From a bacterium (GTDB lineage Bacteria > Hinthialibacterota > Hinthialibacteria > Hinthialibacterales > Hinthialibacteraceae), in contig WGLV01000052.1 of the NCBI GenBank assembly GCA_016125385.1, positions 1-57,702 on the forward strand: 57,702 bases of DNA, in the 5' to 3' direction. Of the stretch, positions 55,072 to 57,702 are shown one piece after another. Under the pieces are notes generated by a model. The model was not told the origin of the DNA, ran no database searches, and saw only the letters and a program-made list of their open reading frames with translations. Each line of letters begins with the position of its first letter. Position 1 is the first letter of the stretch. The position numbers were made by a program, and so were the translations under genes.

Positions 55072-55166
55072 GACGGATTCTCCTCTTGATCAGAGTTCAT
55101 CGTCAAAAATTATAGCGTTTTTCAAACCTGTTTCAGGATGAGTCGGCAGGTTTTGAATTTCTGTAC

Positions 55167-55310
55167 ATGCGGATTACGATTTACGACATTGGGGTGAGTA
55201 AGAAATACCGTCTCGCCGCGTCAATCCATTTCAACACGCGGCGGCTATACATCCGCGCGGTTTTGACTCATGCGGACTATGCCGAAGGCAAGTGGAGAGA
55301 ATGGATATGA
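55167..55310 (+). pseudogene. HigB toxin remnant (C-terminal half)
   Basis: 47 residues: YDIGVSKKYRLAASIHFNTRRLYIRAVLTHADYAEGKW, which matches the second half of HigB mRNA interferases (NKYRLxxxIHFNxxxxYIRxVLTHAEYxxxxW). The usual first ~50 residues are missing, and a stop lies upstream at 55113-55115. The TGA at 55308 overlaps the antitoxin's ATG, as in intact HigBA operons. Confidence 0.75.
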
Positions 55311-55736
55311 AGAAATCATCCTTTTCCAACGTGACCCGGCTCCCCGGGGATTACGCGGGGCTTATGCGGCTTCACATGATTCGGCTCATTCATGACGACG
55401 TTGAATACCGCAACGCCCTGGGCGCCGTGGAGGCGCTCGCCGGCCGTGAAGACCTGACGCCGGATCAGGGCGACTATCTCGATCTGCTGAGCGAACAGAT
55501 CGAAAAATATGAAGAAAAGCGCTATACGATCGAAACGAACGGTGGCGGCCCCGTCGATACGCTGGCGTTTCTGTTGGAAGAAAACGAGATGTCCACCTCT
55601 GATTTGGGGCGGCTGCTTGGTCATCGTGAATTGGGCGGTAAAATTCTTCACTGCGAGCGGGAACTCAGCAAATCGCATATCCGAATTCTATGTGAATGAT
55701 TCCATCACTCCGCCGATCTTTTTTTGTAACTCCTAA
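55307..55736 (+). pseudogene. HigA-like antitoxin, frameshifted near its end
   Basis: From ATG 55307, which overlaps the toxin remnant's stop (ATGA): DYAGLMRLHMIRLIHDDVEYRNALGAVEALAGREDLTPDQGDYLDLLSEQIEKYEEKRY, then the HTH TLAFLLEENEMSTSDLGRLLGHRELGGKILHCERELSKSHIR. This is the HigA pattern for ~125 residues. The frame then stops (ILCE), while the next frame continues like a family end (ISEFYVNDSITPPIFF) to 55736. A small deletion or frameshift is implied. The short repeat TCCGA could have guided an 11-base deletion, but that is speculative. Confidence 0.75.
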
Positions 55737-55866
55737 TCAAAATGGGCTGCCGCCCCGCCCCGCTTTGTGTTGAGAAGCCCCTGCTATACTATTCAGTTTC
55801 CGCCCCGCGCCGCGCGGGCGCGCCAGACGATAACCATCCTGATCCCATAATGAAGGTGCATTGGCC

Positions 55867-57366
55867 ATGACGCAGGAAAAGAAGACCGTGCGCGACGAGC
55901 GCATCGACATGATCGCCCAGCTGCGCGCCGAAGGCGTAAACCCCTACCCCGACCGCTTTGAGCGCACCCATACCCTCGCCGAGGCGGCGAACCTCTCCGA
56001 AGGGACGGCGGGCGTACGCGTCGCGGGCCGCGTCATCGCCATTCGCAAAATGGGCAAACTCAGCTTCGCCCATATTCAGGACGTCGACCAGAAGTTGCAG
56101 GTCTGCTTTACCGCCAACGACCTCGGCGACCAATACCCCTTCTTCAAAAAATACATCGACATCGGCGACTTCATCGGCGTGGAGGGCGAGATGTTCGCCA
56201 CCAAAACCGGCGAAATCACCGTGCGCGTCGTCTCGCTTCAACTGCTGGCCAAGGCTCTTCTTACTCTGCCTGAAAAATGGCACGGCCTCACCGATCAGGA
56301 AACCTGTTACCGCCAGCGTTATCTCGATCTCATCATGAACGACGAATCGCGCCGCCGCTTTAAACTGCGCAGCGACGTGATCCGCGAAATCCGCCGCTTT
56401 CTGGAAGACGACGGCTTCACCGAGGTCGAAACCCCCATCCTCCAGTCGAAGCCGTCCGGCGCGCTGGCGAAACCCTTTATCAGCCACCACAACGCGCTCG
56501 ACATCGACGTCTATCTGCGCATCGCGCCCGAAACCTACCTCAAGCGGCTGATCGTAGCGGGTTACGACCGCGTGTTTGAATTCGCCCGCTGCTTCCGCAA
56601 CGAGGGCGTCTCCACCGCGCATCTTCAGGAATTTCTCATGCTGGAGTATTACGCCGCTTACTGGAATTATCAGGACAACATGGACTACACCGAACGCCTG
56701 CTGGTTCACACGCTGCAAAAGGTCATGGGTAAAACCCGCGTCGAATACATGGGCGAGGAGATCGACTTCGCGCCGCCCTGGCCGCGCAAATCGTTGCGCG
56801 AGGTGATTCTCGAACACGCGGCGATCGACATCGACGCCCATCGCTCGAAAGAGGCGCTGCTGGCGGTCATCGCCGAAAAAGGCATCAAGCTCGAAGACGC
56901 CGACCCCAAGACGCTGGGCTGGGGCGCGCTGGTCGACAACCTCTACAAAAAGGCGTGCCGCCCCAACATCGTCGCGCCGATGTTTCTGACCTCTCACCCC
57001 AAAGAACTCTCTCCGCTGGCGCGCGCCAACGACGGCGACCCGGCCATCACCGACCGCTTTCAACTGGTGGTGGCGGGCATGGAAATCGTCAATGCGTATT
57101 CCGAACTGGTCGATCCGATCGATCAGCGCGAGCGCCTCGTTGCGCAGCAGAGCCTGCGCGAGGCGGGCGATGACGAGGCCATGCCGCTTGATGAGGATTA
57201 CGTTCAGTGCATGGAATACGGTATGCCGCCCATCTCGGGCTGGGGCATGGGCATCGACCGCTTCGTCGCGCTGATCGCCAATGAAGAGAACATCAAGAAC
57301 ACGGTGTATTTCCCCATCATGCGGCCCGCCGGCGCGGCTGGCGGCCGGAGCGAGTCTCTGGATTGA
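55867..57366 (+). CDS. lysS: Lysyl-tRNA synthetase, class II
   Basis: Charges tRNA-Lys. 499 residues from ATG 55867 (TTG 55861 is an alternative two codons upstream). The N-terminal OB-fold anticodon-binding domain includes VAGRVIAIRKMGKLSFAHIQD; the catalytic core carries motif 1 (FRxxxxLDLIMN-type RQRYLDLIMNDESRRRFKLRSDVIREIRRFL, ending EVETPIL), motif 2 (FEFARCFRNEGVSTAHLQEFLMLEYY) and motif 3 (PPISGWGMGIDRFVALI). LSPLARAND, VNAYSELVDP are typical. The last residues (AGAAGGRSESLD) are an unusual tail coinciding with an imperfect tandem repeat at the DNA level. Confidence 0.97.
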   Translation: MTQEKKTVRDERIDMIAQLRAEGVNPYPDRFERTHTLAEAANLSEGTAGVRVAGRVIAIRKMGKLSFAHIQDVDQKLQVCFTANDLGDQYPFFKKYIDIGDFIGVEGEMFATKTGEITVRVVSLQLLAKALLTLPEKWHGLTDQETCYRQRYLDLIMNDESRRRFKLRSDVIREIRRFLEDDGFTEVETPILQSKPSGALAKPFISHHNALDIDVYLRIAPETYLKRLIVAGYDRVFEFARCFRNEGVSTAHLQEFLMLEYYAAYWNYQDNMDYTERLLVHTLQKVMGKTRVEYMGEEIDFAPPWPRKSLREVILEHAAIDIDAHRSKEALLAVIAEKGIKLEDADPKTLGWGALVDNLYKKACRPNIVAPMFLTSHPKELSPLARANDGDPAITDRFQLVVAGMEIVNAYSELVDPIDQRERLVAQQSLREAGDDEAMPLDEDYVQCMEYGMPPISGWGMGIDRFVALIANEENIKNTVYFPIMRPAGAAGGRSESLD

Positions 57367-57445
57367 AGGCGCCAAGCGCTCCCGCTGGCCGCAGCCAGCG
57401 GCCGTGGCGAGTCTTTGGGCTGTACCCGTCAAGCGCGCCCGTTGG
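57342..57445. repeat. Imperfect tandem repeat at the lysS end
   Basis: Two 47-base copies, 57342-57388 and 57399-57445, are 36/47 identical with a 57-base period. The first includes the last lysS codons and stop. Between them CGCTGG/CCAGCG (57383-57388 and 57395-57400) makes a short hairpin. Confidence 0.6.
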
Positions 57446-57590
57446 TTGCTGATGGGTCAGTGATTGAGAACCGCCTTTGTAAATTAGCCTATTGAGAGAT
57501 GCGGGGAACACGTGATCGATAGGGCAATTCGAAACAATGGATCGCAGGAGCTGGTTTCAAACCCGCCCTCACGGCGTGATCGAACGTCGT

Positions 57591-57702
57591 TTTCCTCCCC
57601 CAAGATGGGGGAGGCGAAGGAGGGGGTTGTCGGGACGCGCGGCTCTTTCAATCGTGCGCTCAACCCCCCTCTAACTCCCCCCGATCTTCGGTGGGAGAAT
57701 CA
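57591..57702. repeat. MITE-like palindromic intergenic element, runs off the window
   Basis: About 38-bp inverted-repeat ends: the left end (57591-57629) holds hairpin CCTCCCCC/GGGGGAGG, then GGAGGGGGTTG; the right end (from 57661) reads CAACCCCCCTCTAACTCCCCCCGATCTTCGGTGGGAG, the near reverse complement. The 31-base centre is unpaired. No coding capacity. Such elements are usually dispersed in GC-rich genomes and fold into long hairpins. Confidence 0.65.

Overview
The window looks like chromosomal DNA of a free-living, GC-rich bacterium. Exported DUF1501, DUF1549/DUF1553, DUF1080-PHP, DUF6807, DUF4159 and GHL10-type proteins occur together with Tat signals, a dockerin protein and a gingipain-like C25 protein. 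That mix is typical of Planctomycetota/PVC bacteria and of neighbouring candidate phyla such as Hydrogenedentota or Sumerlaeota. This placement is inference from gene content; there is no rRNA in the window. Housekeeping genes are complete and look chromosomal: ahcY, metK, serS, ppc, htpG, glnD, hemW, coaX, lysS and one tRNA-Leu.

Layout. 1-5.6 kb: the end of an AT-richer beta-propeller gene, then a S-adenosylmethionine cycle block (ahcY and metK on minus) with a divergent ArsR-methyltransferase regulator resembling SahR. A perfect 8+8 palindrome sits between metK and the regulator. 5.7-11.7 kb: a polytopic membrane protein, a small membrane protein with a strong extended -10 promoter, a Tat-exported glycosidase-like protein, an exported unknown and serS. 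11.9-16.4 kb: a sigma54-type response regulator and ppc. 16.5-28.6 kb: exported proteins (dockerin/IPT, DUF1501 plus DUF1549/1553, GHL10, DUF6807, S9 peptidase) interrupted by two RelE/HigB-type toxin-antitoxin (TA) pairs. 28.7-38.4 kb: htpG, thpR-DUF4159, a GT39-like membrane enzyme, and glnD translationally coupled to a GAF/degenerate HD-GYP protein.

38.7-44.5 kb: tRNA-Leu(CAA), a palindrome-rich stretch, hemW, two tandem signal peptidase I genes, coaX and an AT-rich Fic gene. 44.6-51.6 kb: a 1247-residue C25-type protein, an RlpA lipoprotein, a coupled pentapeptide-repeat/metallo-hydrolase pair and a third TA pair. 51.8-57.7 kb: an exported DUF1080-PHP/nucleoside hydrolase/unknown cluster, a decayed HigBA pair, lysS, and a palindromic intergenic element that runs off the window.

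The most interesting signals are: (i) the SahR-like regulator and operator beside metK/ahcY; (ii) a TA pair bracketed by a 46-bp imperfect direct repeat of the neighbouring gene's 3' end, which looks like an insertion or recombination scar; (iii) four TA loci in different states of preservation plus a Fic gene scattered among core genes; (iv) a catalytically doubtful HD-GYP sensor coupled to glnD. I did not find a clearly unprecedented multi-gene system. No CRISPR array, insertion sequence transposase, rRNA or prophage was seen. Most functional calls rest on reading motifs in the translated sequence, not on database searches.
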